Of a stretch of 64,000 nucleotides of DNA, positions 23,970 to 32,470 are shown piece after piece. Origin of the DNA: Phycisphaeraceae bacterium (lineage in GTDB: Bacteria > Planctomycetota > Phycisphaerae > Phycisphaerales > Phycisphaeraceae). Location of the stretch: NCBI GenBank assembly GCA_028284155.1, contig JANQSF010000018.1, positions 18,533 to 82,532 on the forward strand. The letters are read 5' to 3'. Within the stretch, counting starts at the first letter, position 1. Every line of letters begins with the position of its first letter. Position numbers and translations under genes: made by a program. Under the pieces are notes generated by a model that saw only the letters and a list, made by a program, of their open reading frames with translations, did not search any database and was not told the origin of the DNA.

Positions 23970-25473
23970 TCGCTTGTTCACGCTCAACCATGCGCGGCGA
24001 ATGCTCGCGCTTGTAGTGTTATCGCTGAGCCTGTTCACGCAGGCCGACGCCGCGCCGCGCATGAACGTCCTGTTTATCGCGACCGACGACCAGAACAACG
24101 ACATCGGCTGCTACGACCACCCGCTGGTCAAGACGCCGCACATCGACCGTTTGGCCCGGCGGGGCGTGCGGTTCGACCATGCGTATTGCCAATACCCCGT
24201 CTGCAACCCGAGCCGGGCGAGCTTTCTGACCGGGCTGTACCCCGAGCAGACCGGTGTGCTCAACAACGGCGGCGACTTTCGTAAGAAGCAGCCGAACGTC
24301 GTGACGCTGCCGCAGCAGTTCATGAAGCAGGGCTACTTCGTCGCCCGGGTCGGCAAGCTGTACCACTACGGCGTGCCGACGCAGATCGGTACGCCCGGCA
24401 AGGACGACCCGGCGTCGTGGCACGTCGCGGTCAACCCGCGCGGCCGCGACAAGGACGACGAGCCACTGATCAAAACGATCCGCCCCGATTCGCGCAGCTT
24501 CGGCGGGACGCTCAGTTGGCTGTCAGCCGACGGGACCGACGCAGAACAGACCGACACCATCGGGGCCGAGGCCGCCATCCAACTCATGCGCGACCACCAC
24601 CCGGACAAGACCGGTCGGCCGTTTTTCCTGGCCGTCGGTTTTTATCGCCCACACACGCCTTACGTCGCGCCGCACAAGTACTTCGACCTGTACCCGCGCG
24701 ACAAGGTGCACGTCGTGAAAGACCCGCCGAACGACCGCGACGACATCCCGAAAGCGGCGCTGCCCGATCGGCCTAATCAGTTGGGGCTGAGCGATGCGAA
24801 GAAGCGGGAGATCATCCAGGCCTACCACGCCAGCACGTCGTTCATGGACGCGCAGGTCGGCCGGCTGCTCGATGCCTTGGACGAATTGAAGTTGACCGGC
24901 ACGACCTTGGTCGTTTTCGTGTCCGATCACGGCTACCACCTCGGTCGGCACGGTCTGTGGCAGAAGAGCGACCTGTTCGAGGCCAGTTGCCGCGTCCCGC
25001 TGGTCATCGCCGACCCACGCATGGTCACGACAGTTTCAGAGAATCGCGGGATGTCCAGCCAGAAGTTGGTCGAACTGGTCGACCTGTACCCGACGCTGAC
25101 CGACCTGTGCGGCCTGCCCAAGCCCGCGCACGTGCAGGGGCGCAGCCTCGCGCCGCTGTTCCAACGGGGCAAGCAACTCGCGCCGCTCGACGAGGCGTAT
25201 ACCGTCACACAGATCCGCATGCGCGTGTGGGAAGGCAGAACGCCGAACCCCCGCCCGCTCGGTTACACGATCCGGACAGATCAGTACCGCTACACCGAGT
25301 GGGGCGACAAGGGCCAGTTCGGTGTCGAACTGTACGACCACCAGGCCGACCCGCACGAATACACCAACCTGGCCAAGGTCGAAGCGCACGCCGCCATCGT
25401 GTCGCGACTGAAACACCGCCTCACCGAACGCAAGACCGCCGCGCGTCGAAACCCCGTACCGCAAACCCCATGA
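23950..25473 (+). CDS. Secreted type I sulfatase (iduronate-2-sulfatase-like)
   Basis: 507 residues from ATG 23950. A signal peptide ends at about residue 35 (LFTQADAAPR). The alkaline-phosphatase-superfamily sulfatase core is intact: NVLFIATDDQNNDIGCYDHP (metal aspartates), the formylglycine motif C85-N-P-S-R within VCNPSRASFLTGLYP, VGKLYHYG, and VFVSDHGYHLGRHGLWQKSDLFEASCRVPL. The cysteine must be converted by formylglycine-generating enzyme. It resembles iduronate-2-sulfatase-type planctomycete sulfatases that desulfate algal or animal polysaccharides. It closes the run beginning with the MutT-like gene. Confidence 0.9.
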   Translation: MSTRMTNRLFTLNHARRMLALVVLSLSLFTQADAAPRMNVLFIATDDQNNDIGCYDHPLVKTPHIDRLARRGVRFDHAYCQYPVCNPSRASFLTGLYPEQTGVLNNGGDFRKKQPNVVTLPQQFMKQGYFVARVGKLYHYGVPTQIGTPGKDDPASWHVAVNPRGRDKDDEPLIKTIRPDSRSFGGTLSWLSADGTDAEQTDTIGAEAAIQLMRDHHPDKTGRPFFLAVGFYRPHTPYVAPHKYFDLYPRDKVHVVKDPPNDRDDIPKAALPDRPNQLGLSDAKKREIIQAYHASTSFMDAQVGRLLDALDELKLTGTTLVVFVSDHGYHLGRHGLWQKSDLFEASCRVPLVIADPRMVTTVSENRGMSSQKLVELVDLYPTLTDLCGLPKPAHVQGRSLAPLFQRGKQLAPLDEAYTVTQIRMRVWEGRTPNPRPLGYTIRTDQYRYTEWGDKGQFGVELYDHQADPHEYTNLAKVEAHAAIVSRLKHRLTERKTAARRNPVPQTP

Positions 25474-25509
25474 GCCGCTTGCGGCTTAGCGCGATGTGGT
25501 ATGAGGCCT

Positions 25510-26253
25510 TTACGCCTCCATCAGATTCGCCTCAACAATCGCCTCTGCAAACCCCGCGTACGCGCCGCCGATCTGCTTGGCCATCGTGTCGGGGAACAGG
25601 TGGAAGTCGCCCGTGCGCAGCGCTTCGACGATCCCGTCGGCCACCATCTGCGGCGGGTCGGCGATCTCGCCGAGGCCGGCGCTGTCGGCCATGTCGGTCG
25701 CGATCGGGCCGGGGTGGACGCTCAGCACGGCCGTGCCATGTTCGCCCAGCTTCTCGCGCAGGGCCTGCGTGATCGAGTAGGCCGCGGCCTTGGAGGCGCA
25801 GTAGGTTGCGAAGTCCGCGAAGCTTTTCATGGACGCGACGGAGTTGAGCTGCACGAACGCGCCGCCGCCGTTGGCCTTGAGGACCGGCGCGAACGCCTGG
25901 GCCATGCGGATCAGGCCGAGCACGTTGACGTCGATCTCTTTCTGGATCGTGTCGATCGCGTTGTCCGAAAGCGGTGAGGCCGTGTGCAGGATGCCGGCGT
26001 TGTTGACGACCAGTTCCACGTCGCCGGCGGTCTGCGCGGCCGAGGTGATCGACGCGGCATCGCTCAGGTCGAGACGGACGGGGACAACTTTTTCGCCGTG
26101 GGCCGCGACCAGGTCGCCTGCCGAGTCGGTATTGCGCACGGCCGCGTAGGCCTTGGCCGCGCCGTTGGCGAGCAACGCCTCGACGATGGTCTTGCCGATG
26201 CCTCGGTTCGCGCCGGTGACGAGTGCGGCTTTGCCTTGGACGTCAAAACTCAT
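25510..26253 (-). CDS. Short-chain dehydrogenase/reductase
   Basis: 247 residues. ATG 26253 is preceded on the minus strand by AAAGGA; an ATG at 26286 adds a poor leader. Classical SDR motifs: TGANRGIG (cofactor binding), NNAG, catalytic serine in LNSVAS, and YCASK (Y-x-x-x-K). It uses NAD(P)(H) to oxidise or reduce an alcohol/ketone; the substrate is unknown. It is soluble, with no signal peptide. It converges with the sulfatase gene and is flanked upstream by palindrome E4. Confidence 0.9.
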   Translation of the reverse strand: MSFDVQGKAALVTGANRGIGKTIVEALLANGAAKAYAAVRNTDSAGDLVAAHGEKVVPVRLDLSDAASITSAAQTAGDVELVVNNAGILHTASPLSDNAIDTIQKEIDVNVLGLIRMAQAFAPVLKANGGGAFVQLNSVASMKSFADFATYCASKAAAYSITQALREKLGEHGTAVLSVHPGPIATDMADSAGLGEIADPPQMVADGIVEALRTGDFHLFPDTMAKQIGGAYAGFAEAIVEANLMEA

Positions 26254-26557
26254 GGTAGATGGTCCTTTGGTGGGGGCGGGTTGCACAAGTGTTGCTAGTT
26301 AGATACACCCCAATCGAGAAGGTAACAGCGCGCCGATGGCCGTCGCGGACTTGGTCGGTCGGTGTCAAACCGCAGATGGCCCGCTCGGCCGACGCCGGTC
26401 GAACCGACGACGCACGCGGTAGGGTGGGCCAAGGCTTGGCGCGGCCCACCAATGGGCGCTCCTTCAACACGATTGACGCAAGGTTTCATGCGAACGCCAG
26501 ACGGTGGGCCGCGCCGAGCCTTGGCCCACCCTACGCCGTACCTTCTTAAGGGTTGAC
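26254..26557. other. Intergenic region between SDR and TPR genes
   Basis: About 304 nt dominated by palindrome E4 (26418-26537). The remainder, 26254-26417, should hold the SDR promoter on the minus strand, but no convincing -35/-10 pair was found. Confidence 0.5.
26418..26537. repeat. Paired palindrome E4 (REPIN-like), GTAGGGTGGGCC family
   Basis: Copy 1 (26418-26450) and inverted copy 2 (26501-26537) share GTAGGGTGGGCCAAGGCT and GGCGCGGCCCACC, with one mismatch in the core. Each copy folds as GGTGGGCC ... GGCCCACC with core AAGGCTTGGCGC. The spacer is about 50 nt. Copy 2 ends 20 nt from the stop codon of the TPR gene. The head GTAGGGTGGGC is shared with E1, and the core AAGGCTT-GCG with E5. 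Confidence 0.75.
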
Positions 26558-29488
26558 TCACCGATTCCCCGCCCGCGCGGCTTGGATGATCAACTGGTTG
26601 ATCTCGCGGCGCTGAGCGGGCGTCGGGTTGCGTTGAATAGCCAGGTTCAGCGTCTTCAGCGCGGCTTGATTCTGTCCCTGCTGCATCTCCCGCTTGGCCT
26701 GCGCGATGAGTTGCGCGGCCTGCGGGTTGCTCGACGAGCGTTCGTTCTCGATCGCGCGGTTGAGGTGCGGGATGACCTGTTTGGTTATCATCTCGTTGAT
26801 CTGCCGACGCTCCTCACGTGTCGGGCCGGCCTGCGTGGCGTTCTGCAGCTTCTTGAACGCGGCCTTGTATTGCTTGTTGGCGATGTCGACCTTGGCCAGT
26901 TCGATCAACGCCGTGGCCGACGCGCCGGTGGCCAAGCCGCCGAAGTTGTTGTCGCCCTTGCCGTCGCCGATGTTGGGAATCAGGCTGGTCGCGGGTTTGG
27001 TGTTGGCCGCGGCCGCACGGAAGTACTTCTGCGCCTCGTCGTTGCGTCCCTTGGCTTGCAACGCCTTGCCGGCCGCGAGGTGGGCACGCGACGCGAGCGT
27101 CGCGCCGTTGACCGGTTTGGGGATCGGCAACTCGGGGGCCTTGGGGTCGGGGCGCATCGCGCCCCACATCAGCGCGGCCACGCCGTCGTGCGGGTAGCGC
27201 AACGCCAGGTCGCCGGCCGCGACGGTGTGCTTGAAGCCTTTGTCGGGTTTGCCGGTCGTGCGCAGGGCGAGGCCGAGGTCCTGTTCGATCTGCATGAGGT
27301 TGGCCATATCGTCCGCGTCGCGCGGCCACGACGTGCCGGCACCCTGGTCGTCGATCTTCAGGCGTGCACGCTCGAGCGCGGCGGCGACTTTCAGTAGGCC
27401 GATCGCGCGCGGGATGTTGCGCGCCTCGCGCTCGGCGATGGCGAGGTACGCCGTCGCCCGCGCGTCGATCGGGTCGAGCTTGCGGGCGCGTTCCAGGTGC
27501 GGGGCGAGCGCCGCCCAACCGTCGCGCTTGATGTTCCGCCAGGTCAGCTTGAGCAGCGGGGCGGCCGTCGTTTCGAAGAGCTGCCAACTCGCCGCCTCCT
27601 GCTTCAATGCGTGGTCGTGTTGGCCGAGGAAACGCAGGTAGCGGATCAACTCGTCGTGCGCCTTGATCGAATTGGGATACCGCTTGACCGCCTGGTCGTA
27701 AAGCCGCAACGCCTGGTTCCGCGAGCCGAACCAATCTTCATACGACGCTTCGAGCAGCAGGCCGTCGTGCGTGCCCTTGCTGACCTTGATGGCGGCCTCC
27801 ATCGTGGCCTTGGCCTTCTTCTGCAACTCGGCCGCCTGTCGTTGCAACGCCGCCGCCAGCGACAGGTCGCCGCTGGACGGGGCGTGGCGGGTCGTTTCCG
27901 TGATCTTCCAGACGCCGTTGTAACGGCGCTCGTAATGCGTGCTGGACGAGTACGTCGGCATGCGCAGGCCGAACGCGCGGGCCATCAGGTTGCCGATCTG
28001 TCGCTTGTAATACTGAGCAAGCAGACGTACGGCCGCCGGGTTTTTCTTGCCCGCGGCGTTGACGACCTTCTTCAGGATGCGGTCAGCCTCCGACGTGCGC
28101 CCCAGTGCGTCGAGTACGTACGCCTTGGCCACTAGCGCGCCGGTGTGTTCCGGGTCGATGGCGACGGCTTGCTCGGCGTAATGCAGCGCGCGACCCAACT
28201 CCATCTTCGACGTGTGCTGCCAGCGGAACGGCGCGACGCCGCGCCGCGTCTCGACGTCGCCCCCGCGGTTGGACGCCTCGTCGTGCAGGTACAAGGCAAG
28301 CTCGATGCGCGGCTTGATGGCCTTTGGGTCGGCGCGCGCCGCGTCATCCAACTCGCGCAGCTTGTCCTGATACTGCTCGGCGTAGCGCACGCGTTTCGGC
28401 GCGTGGGCGCGGTGGAGTCGCTCGGCAATGGGCACTAGCGTTTCAATCGCCGCGCCTGCCACGGCCTGCTTCTCCAACTCGCCTAACAGTTGCAACGGGT
28501 CGGCCCTAACCTCTTGCTTGGCGAACAGTTGATCGATCGCCTTTGCAAGTCGTTCGTTCGGCTTGCCGCTGTATTTGTTAACCAGCGCCAGGTCGGACCT
28601 AGCCCGTCGCGTGTCACCCATTGACGCGGCCGCGAGCGATCGGCCGGTGTAGGCGCCCAGCGCGCGGGTGTTGATTGTCAACGCCTTGGTGTAGTCCCAC
28701 CGCGCCGTGGCCGGCCGGGCGATGCGCATCCACAGGTTGCCTGACTCGGTGTTCATGTCGGCGTCGAACGGATTGACCGACAGCGCCAGGTCGAGCATCT
28801 GCCGCGCGTCGCGCAGCTTGTTTTCACTGACCATGCGCTTGGCGTAGTCAAAGTTGCGCGACGTCAGTTCCGGCCGGGCCAGCGCGCGGTGTGCGAACCA
28901 TCGGCCGACCTTGCGCTTGGCTTCTGTGAAGGCGGGCGAGTTGGTGTCGCGGCCCGCCTCGCGCTCGCCACGGTACGGCATGGCCAAGCCGTAGTAGAGT
29001 GTTGAGGCGTACGCGGTCGAATAGTCCTTGCCGCCCTGGATCATGTGGCCGGGGATGCCCTTGAACGTGTGCGTCGGCTGCCCCGGTTTGCGCAGGCTCT
29101 GCGGGATCGGGATGCCGCGGCTCGGATCGGTCACGCCGCTCATCGCGTCGAGCGCGTAGCTCCAGAGTTGCGCCTCACGGTCTTTGACGGGCAGACGCGC
29201 ACGCGACAGGTCGTCGCGGGCCTGTTTGAATTGGCCGAGCAACGTGTGCGCGACACCGCGCCCCAGCAGCACGCGGCCGTCAGCGGGCGCTCGCCGCTGC
29301 GCGTCGTTGAGTGACGCGACGGCCTGTTTGAACTGACCCTCGCGCAGTTGCATCAGGCCCTGCCAGTACACGTCCCAGCGCGCGGGGTCGCCGGCCGGCG
29401 TGGGCGGCGCGGCGTGGGTCGCCGCGGTGAACAGGCTGACGAGCACAGCGATAACCGAGCCGGTGACGAGCGTCATTCGATTCTGCAT
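26558..29488 (-). CDS. Large exported TPR protein
   Basis: 976 residues from ATG 29488, with a signal peptide (VTGSVIAVLVSLFTAATHA). TPR-like helical repeats are visible across the length, for example QGLMQLREGQFKQAVASLNDAQRRAPADGRVLLGRGVAHTLLGQFKQA near residue 45, ALHYAEQAVAIDPEHTGALVAKAYVLDALGR near 445, and QALRLYDQAVKRYPNSIKAHDELIRYLRFLGQHDHAL near 610. The tail is lysine/glutamine-rich with two similar QRREINQLI/ERRQINEMI segments. It is a scaffold-type periplasmic protein with no catalytic domain. Function unknown. Confidence 0.85.
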   Translation of the reverse strand: MQNRMTLVTGSVIAVLVSLFTAATHAAPPTPAGDPARWDVYWQGLMQLREGQFKQAVASLNDAQRRAPADGRVLLGRGVAHTLLGQFKQARDDLSRARLPVKDREAQLWSYALDAMSGVTDPSRGIPIPQSLRKPGQPTHTFKGIPGHMIQGGKDYSTAYASTLYYGLAMPYRGEREAGRDTNSPAFTEAKRKVGRWFAHRALARPELTSRNFDYAKRMVSENKLRDARQMLDLALSVNPFDADMNTESGNLWMRIARPATARWDYTKALTINTRALGAYTGRSLAAASMGDTRRARSDLALVNKYSGKPNERLAKAIDQLFAKQEVRADPLQLLGELEKQAVAGAAIETLVPIAERLHRAHAPKRVRYAEQYQDKLRELDDAARADPKAIKPRIELALYLHDEASNRGGDVETRRGVAPFRWQHTSKMELGRALHYAEQAVAIDPEHTGALVAKAYVLDALGRTSEADRILKKVVNAAGKKNPAAVRLLAQYYKRQIGNLMARAFGLRMPTYSSSTHYERRYNGVWKITETTRHAPSSGDLSLAAALQRQAAELQKKAKATMEAAIKVSKGTHDGLLLEASYEDWFGSRNQALRLYDQAVKRYPNSIKAHDELIRYLRFLGQHDHALKQEAASWQLFETTAAPLLKLTWRNIKRDGWAALAPHLERARKLDPIDARATAYLAIAEREARNIPRAIGLLKVAAALERARLKIDDQGAGTSWPRDADDMANLMQIEQDLGLALRTTGKPDKGFKHTVAAGDLALRYPHDGVAALMWGAMRPDPKAPELPIPKPVNGATLASRAHLAAGKALQAKGRNDEAQKYFRAAAANTKPATSLIPNIGDGKGDNNFGGLATGASATALIELAKVDIANKQYKAAFKKLQNATQAGPTREERRQINEMITKQVIPHLNRAIENERSSSNPQAAQLIAQAKREMQQGQNQAALKTLNLAIQRNPTPAQRREINQLIIQAARAGNR

Positions 29489-29620
29489 GGTGTGTGCCCC
29501 AACGAGCCGAACGGCCGGTCAGGTGAGGCCTGCACCCATGGCGGCGACCGACGCGCACGGTGAGGGCGCATTGTACCGTGGATGTTGGATGATTGGTCGG
29601 TACGATGCGGGCGAGCGATT

Positions 29621-29743
29621 GGCGTGCCAGTGGCTAAGGTTCGGCGTGCCACAGCGGTCACGCAGAGGATGATCCCAAACCCGGTACGCTTCGGAGTGAA
29701 GATGAACAACCGCCTGTGGCACGCAAAGCCTTTGCCACAGGCC
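29621..29743. repeat. Paired palindrome E5 (REPIN-like), TGGC-AAGG-TT-GCGTGCCA family
   Basis: Copy 1 (29621-29656) and inverted copy 2 (29710-29743) share GTGGC-AAGG-TT-GGCGTGCCACAG-CGG with several mismatches. Copy 2 has a clean 9-bp stem (CCTGTGGCA with TGCCACAGG). The spacer is 53 nt. It ends 37 nt from the stop codon of the minus-strand esterase. The core AAGGCTT-GCG matches E4 while the outer arms differ but remain complementary. Confidence 0.65.
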
Positions 29744-29780
29744 ACCCAGCACCCGCGACCGGCGTCGCGCCAGGCGACGT

Positions 29781-30848
29781 TCAGTTGGCCCGCTTCTGAT
29801 TCTTCAGCAACTCAATCATCGCATCACCCATCGCGTGGCCGATGCGCACGTGCCAGATCGCGCTGCCCAGGTAGTGATACGGGTGGTCCGAGCCGGTCTT
29901 CTGCCACTCCTCGAACCGCTTGCGCCACTCGGGGTAGAGCTTTTCAGCCGCTTTGTCCACGAGCACGTCGGTCTTGACGGCTTTGACGTTGCCCTTGAAT
30001 TCGGGCACGTTCTCCATCGCCAGTTGGGCGTTCTTGATCACGAGCATGGGGCCTTTGGCGGGCTTGGACATGTTTTGACCCATCACGCCGATGACAAACG
30101 GCAGCTTCGGCGACTTGAAGTCCTTCCGCACGTCGTTGATGAAGTGCTTCATGTTCGACTTGTACTCGGTCTCCGCGCCGTTGTACTGGTCGTTCCAGCC
30201 CTGGAACCAGACAAAACCGGCGATCTCGAGCTTCTTACCCCTCGTCGAGGGGAACAGCTCGCCGTGCTTCTCGAACGTCTCTTTCACCTCGGCGAGCATG
30301 TTGCGGTACGATCGGCCGTACACCTCTTTGATGTCGGCCATGGTCGGCAGCGGGTCGTTGCGGTTGCGGCGTTTGTTGTTGTTCTCGGTGCGCTTCTTGG
30401 CGTTTTCCAGTTCCTTGTTCAGGAATTCGTCGCTGGGCATGCCGGCCGAGGGCGAGCGGAACAGCTTGTAGAGCGAATGGCCGCCCCACGCGGTTTTGAT
30501 GAGGATGACCGGCTCGTCGAAGTGGTTGCCCATCACCGTGCCGAATTCGAGTTCGACGCCGGTGCGGTCGCCGGAGCCGAAGCCGGGCTTGAGTCCGCCG
30601 TGCTTGTTGAGGAACTTGACGAACACGTCGTCGCGGACGATCCACTCGTTGCCCTTGCGCAGGTGGGCGAAGTGGTGCTTGGTCTTTTCGTCCACGGCCT
30701 GGTGTTCGATAAGGATCTTCTGGACCTTGCCCTCCATGTTCGATTGGCCGGCGAGGATGAAGACCTTGACGGTGCCGTCGGCCGCGTGCAGCGGCAAGGC
30801 CAGGGAGAGAAGGCAAGCGAGTGTGAGTGCAAGCGCGAGACGTGTCAT
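29781..30848 (-). CDS. Secreted SASA-domain (sialate O-acetylesterase-like) protein
   Basis: 355 residues from ATG 30848, with AAAGGA just upstream on the minus strand; the frame continues further upstream across the tRNA but that is not coding. The signal peptide ends near LPLHAA. The SGNH/SASA esterase signature is present: VKVFILAGQSNMEG (nucleophile serine in GQSN), EFGTVMGNHFDEPVILIKTAWGGHSL, FVWFQGWNDQYNG, and a C-terminal HYLGSAIWHVRIGHAMGDAM. Such enzymes remove acetyl groups from sugars, consistent with the glycan-degradation theme of the window. Confidence 0.85.
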   Translation of the reverse strand: MTRLALALTLACLLSLALPLHAADGTVKVFILAGQSNMEGKVQKILIEHQAVDEKTKHHFAHLRKGNEWIVRDDVFVKFLNKHGGLKPGFGSGDRTGVELEFGTVMGNHFDEPVILIKTAWGGHSLYKLFRSPSAGMPSDEFLNKELENAKKRTENNNKRRNRNDPLPTMADIKEVYGRSYRNMLAEVKETFEKHGELFPSTRGKKLEIAGFVWFQGWNDQYNGAETEYKSNMKHFINDVRKDFKSPKLPFVIGVMGQNMSKPAKGPMLVIKNAQLAMENVPEFKGNVKAVKTDVLVDKAAEKLYPEWRKRFEEWQKTGSDHPYHYLGSAIWHVRIGHAMGDAMIELLKNQKRAN

Positions 30849-30930
30849 CGTGATCCTTTCGAGGAGTGTCGACTCAGTGACGCCCACGGATCGGAAAGCG
30901 TGAGCTCCCGCTCCCGGGGGTCGGGGGCAA

Positions 30931-31004
30931 TACCCGCGGCAGGATTCGAACCTGCAACCTTCCGCTCCGGAGGCGGATGCTCTATCCAATTGAGCTACGC
31001 GGGC
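30931..31004 (-). tRNA. tRNA-Arg (anticodon CCG)
   Basis: 74 nt on the minus strand with all four stems. Acceptor GCCCGCG pairs with CGCGGGT (G-U at the first pair, discriminator A); D arm GCTC/GAGC; anticodon arm TCCGC-CTCCGGA-GCGGA with anticodon CCG reading CGG codons; T arm GCAGG-TTCGAAT-CCTGC. The 3' CCA is not encoded (A is followed by TTGCC). It lies between the DUF3179 gene and the esterase gene, all on the minus strand. Confidence 0.95.
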
Positions 31005-31106
31005 AGCGCGGGGCGATTATAACGGGTCGGTGTGGGGTGGCGCGGTTGAAGGGCAGGCGAGATCGGGCGGATTTGCGGGATACGTCGCGCGCGACGTTCA
31101 ATCGAA

Positions 31107-32333
31107 TCAATTCCCCCCGGCGTCTGCCGCGGATTCGTACAACTCGGTCTTCGGGTAGAAGGCGTACCACGCAAACCAATACGTGTGAACGGCCTGTGCC
31201 CCGGCGGGCGTCTGCACGACCTGCACGGACTCGTCGTCAACACTGAGTTGCACGACGCCGTCTGCCAACTCGTCTTTAAACACGCCTTCGGTGGCGTCTT
31301 TTCTCACGGCCTCCAACGGGTAAGCCTTGGCAATGTCACCGACGCGCACGCCGACCACCGGCACTTTCTGCCGGCCGAGCCGCGCGCTCTGGTGCTCAAT
31401 TGGAAACATCAGGCGGTCGTGCCGGAAGTAGGTCGCGTACGCTTGCCGTTCGTACCGCGATTGATAGTTCGCGAAACCCGTTTCCATCGTCAGGACCGTG
31501 CTGTTGGGGTGTCTCTTGGTCCACTTGTCGAGCGTCGTCAATTCCCAACCGTCCAGGTGCTTCAACGACTTGCCAACGTTCGGCCCACTGACCGCCTCGA
31601 ATCCGATCTGCGACCAGAGCGCGTTGTCCATGCGGTCGTACAACAGGACGTTGGAGTTGGTCAGCATGCCGCTGACGCCAAACTCGTAGGTCTTCCCACC
31701 CAACCGCCGTTCAGCCACGCTGACCGAGTCGCACAACGGGCAGTAAACGACCAACACCGGCGTCTTGTCGTCGCCCGTGCCCAGCAGATCGTTGACGATC
31801 TCATGCCAGACGATGATCGGAATGGGGTACGCGCGTGACTGACCGCCGACGGTCAGTCCGACAACACGCGTGTTGGCGGGGAAAAGGGCTTCCTTGGCGG
31901 GGACGAACTTCGGCCACTGTGGCGTGCGCGGCGGGCCGTGTTGGGTTTGGCCGACCGCTTGGGCGGCGGCTTCGGTTGTCAACGCGGGAATGCTGTCCTT
32001 GCGCGGTCCGCCGTTGAAGATACGTTGTCGCAGGTCGGTGTCGAGGCCGTCCGTATCGAAACGACTCAGAATCTCGTCGTTGACGGCCGAACGCGGCTTG
32101 GGTTTCTGGTTCAGTCGTTCGTTCAACTCCCGCTTGGCCTGCTCGTACCAGGCGGCGTCGGCTTCGTGCTCCTGCCATCGGTCCCAATGCGGTCGAAGCA
32201 TTACGGCGATGACGCCCAACGCCGCCACGACGATCACGCCGGCCAGGACCAACCGCGCGCCCGACCAGTAAGACGGGTCAGTTTCGCCCGCCTCGTCGTT
32301 CGACAACAGTTCTGGTGATTCATCGTGTGCCAT
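31107..32333 (-). CDS. DUF3179 membrane-anchored protein
   Basis: 408 residues, ATG 32333. A single membrane helix at about 26-46 (LVLAGVIVVAALGVIAVML) is followed by a periplasmic domain of the DUF3179 family. Characteristic segments are ALFPANTRVVGLTVGGQSRAYPIPIIVWHEIVND, VYCPLCDSVSVAERRLGG, and SGMLTNSNVLLYDRMDNALWSQIG. The CPLC pair resembles a redox or metal site. The biochemical role of DUF3179 is not known to me. It is divergent from the AddB-like gene. Confidence 0.85.
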   Translation of the reverse strand: MAHDESPELLSNDEAGETDPSYWSGARLVLAGVIVVAALGVIAVMLRPHWDRWQEHEADAAWYEQAKRELNERLNQKPKPRSAVNDEILSRFDTDGLDTDLRQRIFNGGPRKDSIPALTTEAAAQAVGQTQHGPPRTPQWPKFVPAKEALFPANTRVVGLTVGGQSRAYPIPIIVWHEIVNDLLGTGDDKTPVLVVYCPLCDSVSVAERRLGGKTYEFGVSGMLTNSNVLLYDRMDNALWSQIGFEAVSGPNVGKSLKHLDGWELTTLDKWTKRHPNSTVLTMETGFANYQSRYERQAYATYFRHDRLMFPIEHQSARLGRQKVPVVGVRVGDIAKAYPLEAVRKDATEGVFKDELADGVVQLSVDDESVQVVQTPAGAQAVHTYWFAWYAFYPKTELYESAADAGGN

Positions 32334-32470
32334 GTTTGACTCTGTCGCGGAGTGTCGCCCGAGCTCTCAGCTTACCGTCAATCGCAACGGGCTGGATTGA
32401 CCTGGGCGCAATCCGTCTTGAGTTGCGATTATTCCGGTCCAGCCGCTCGACTACACTAATCGTCTCTCAC

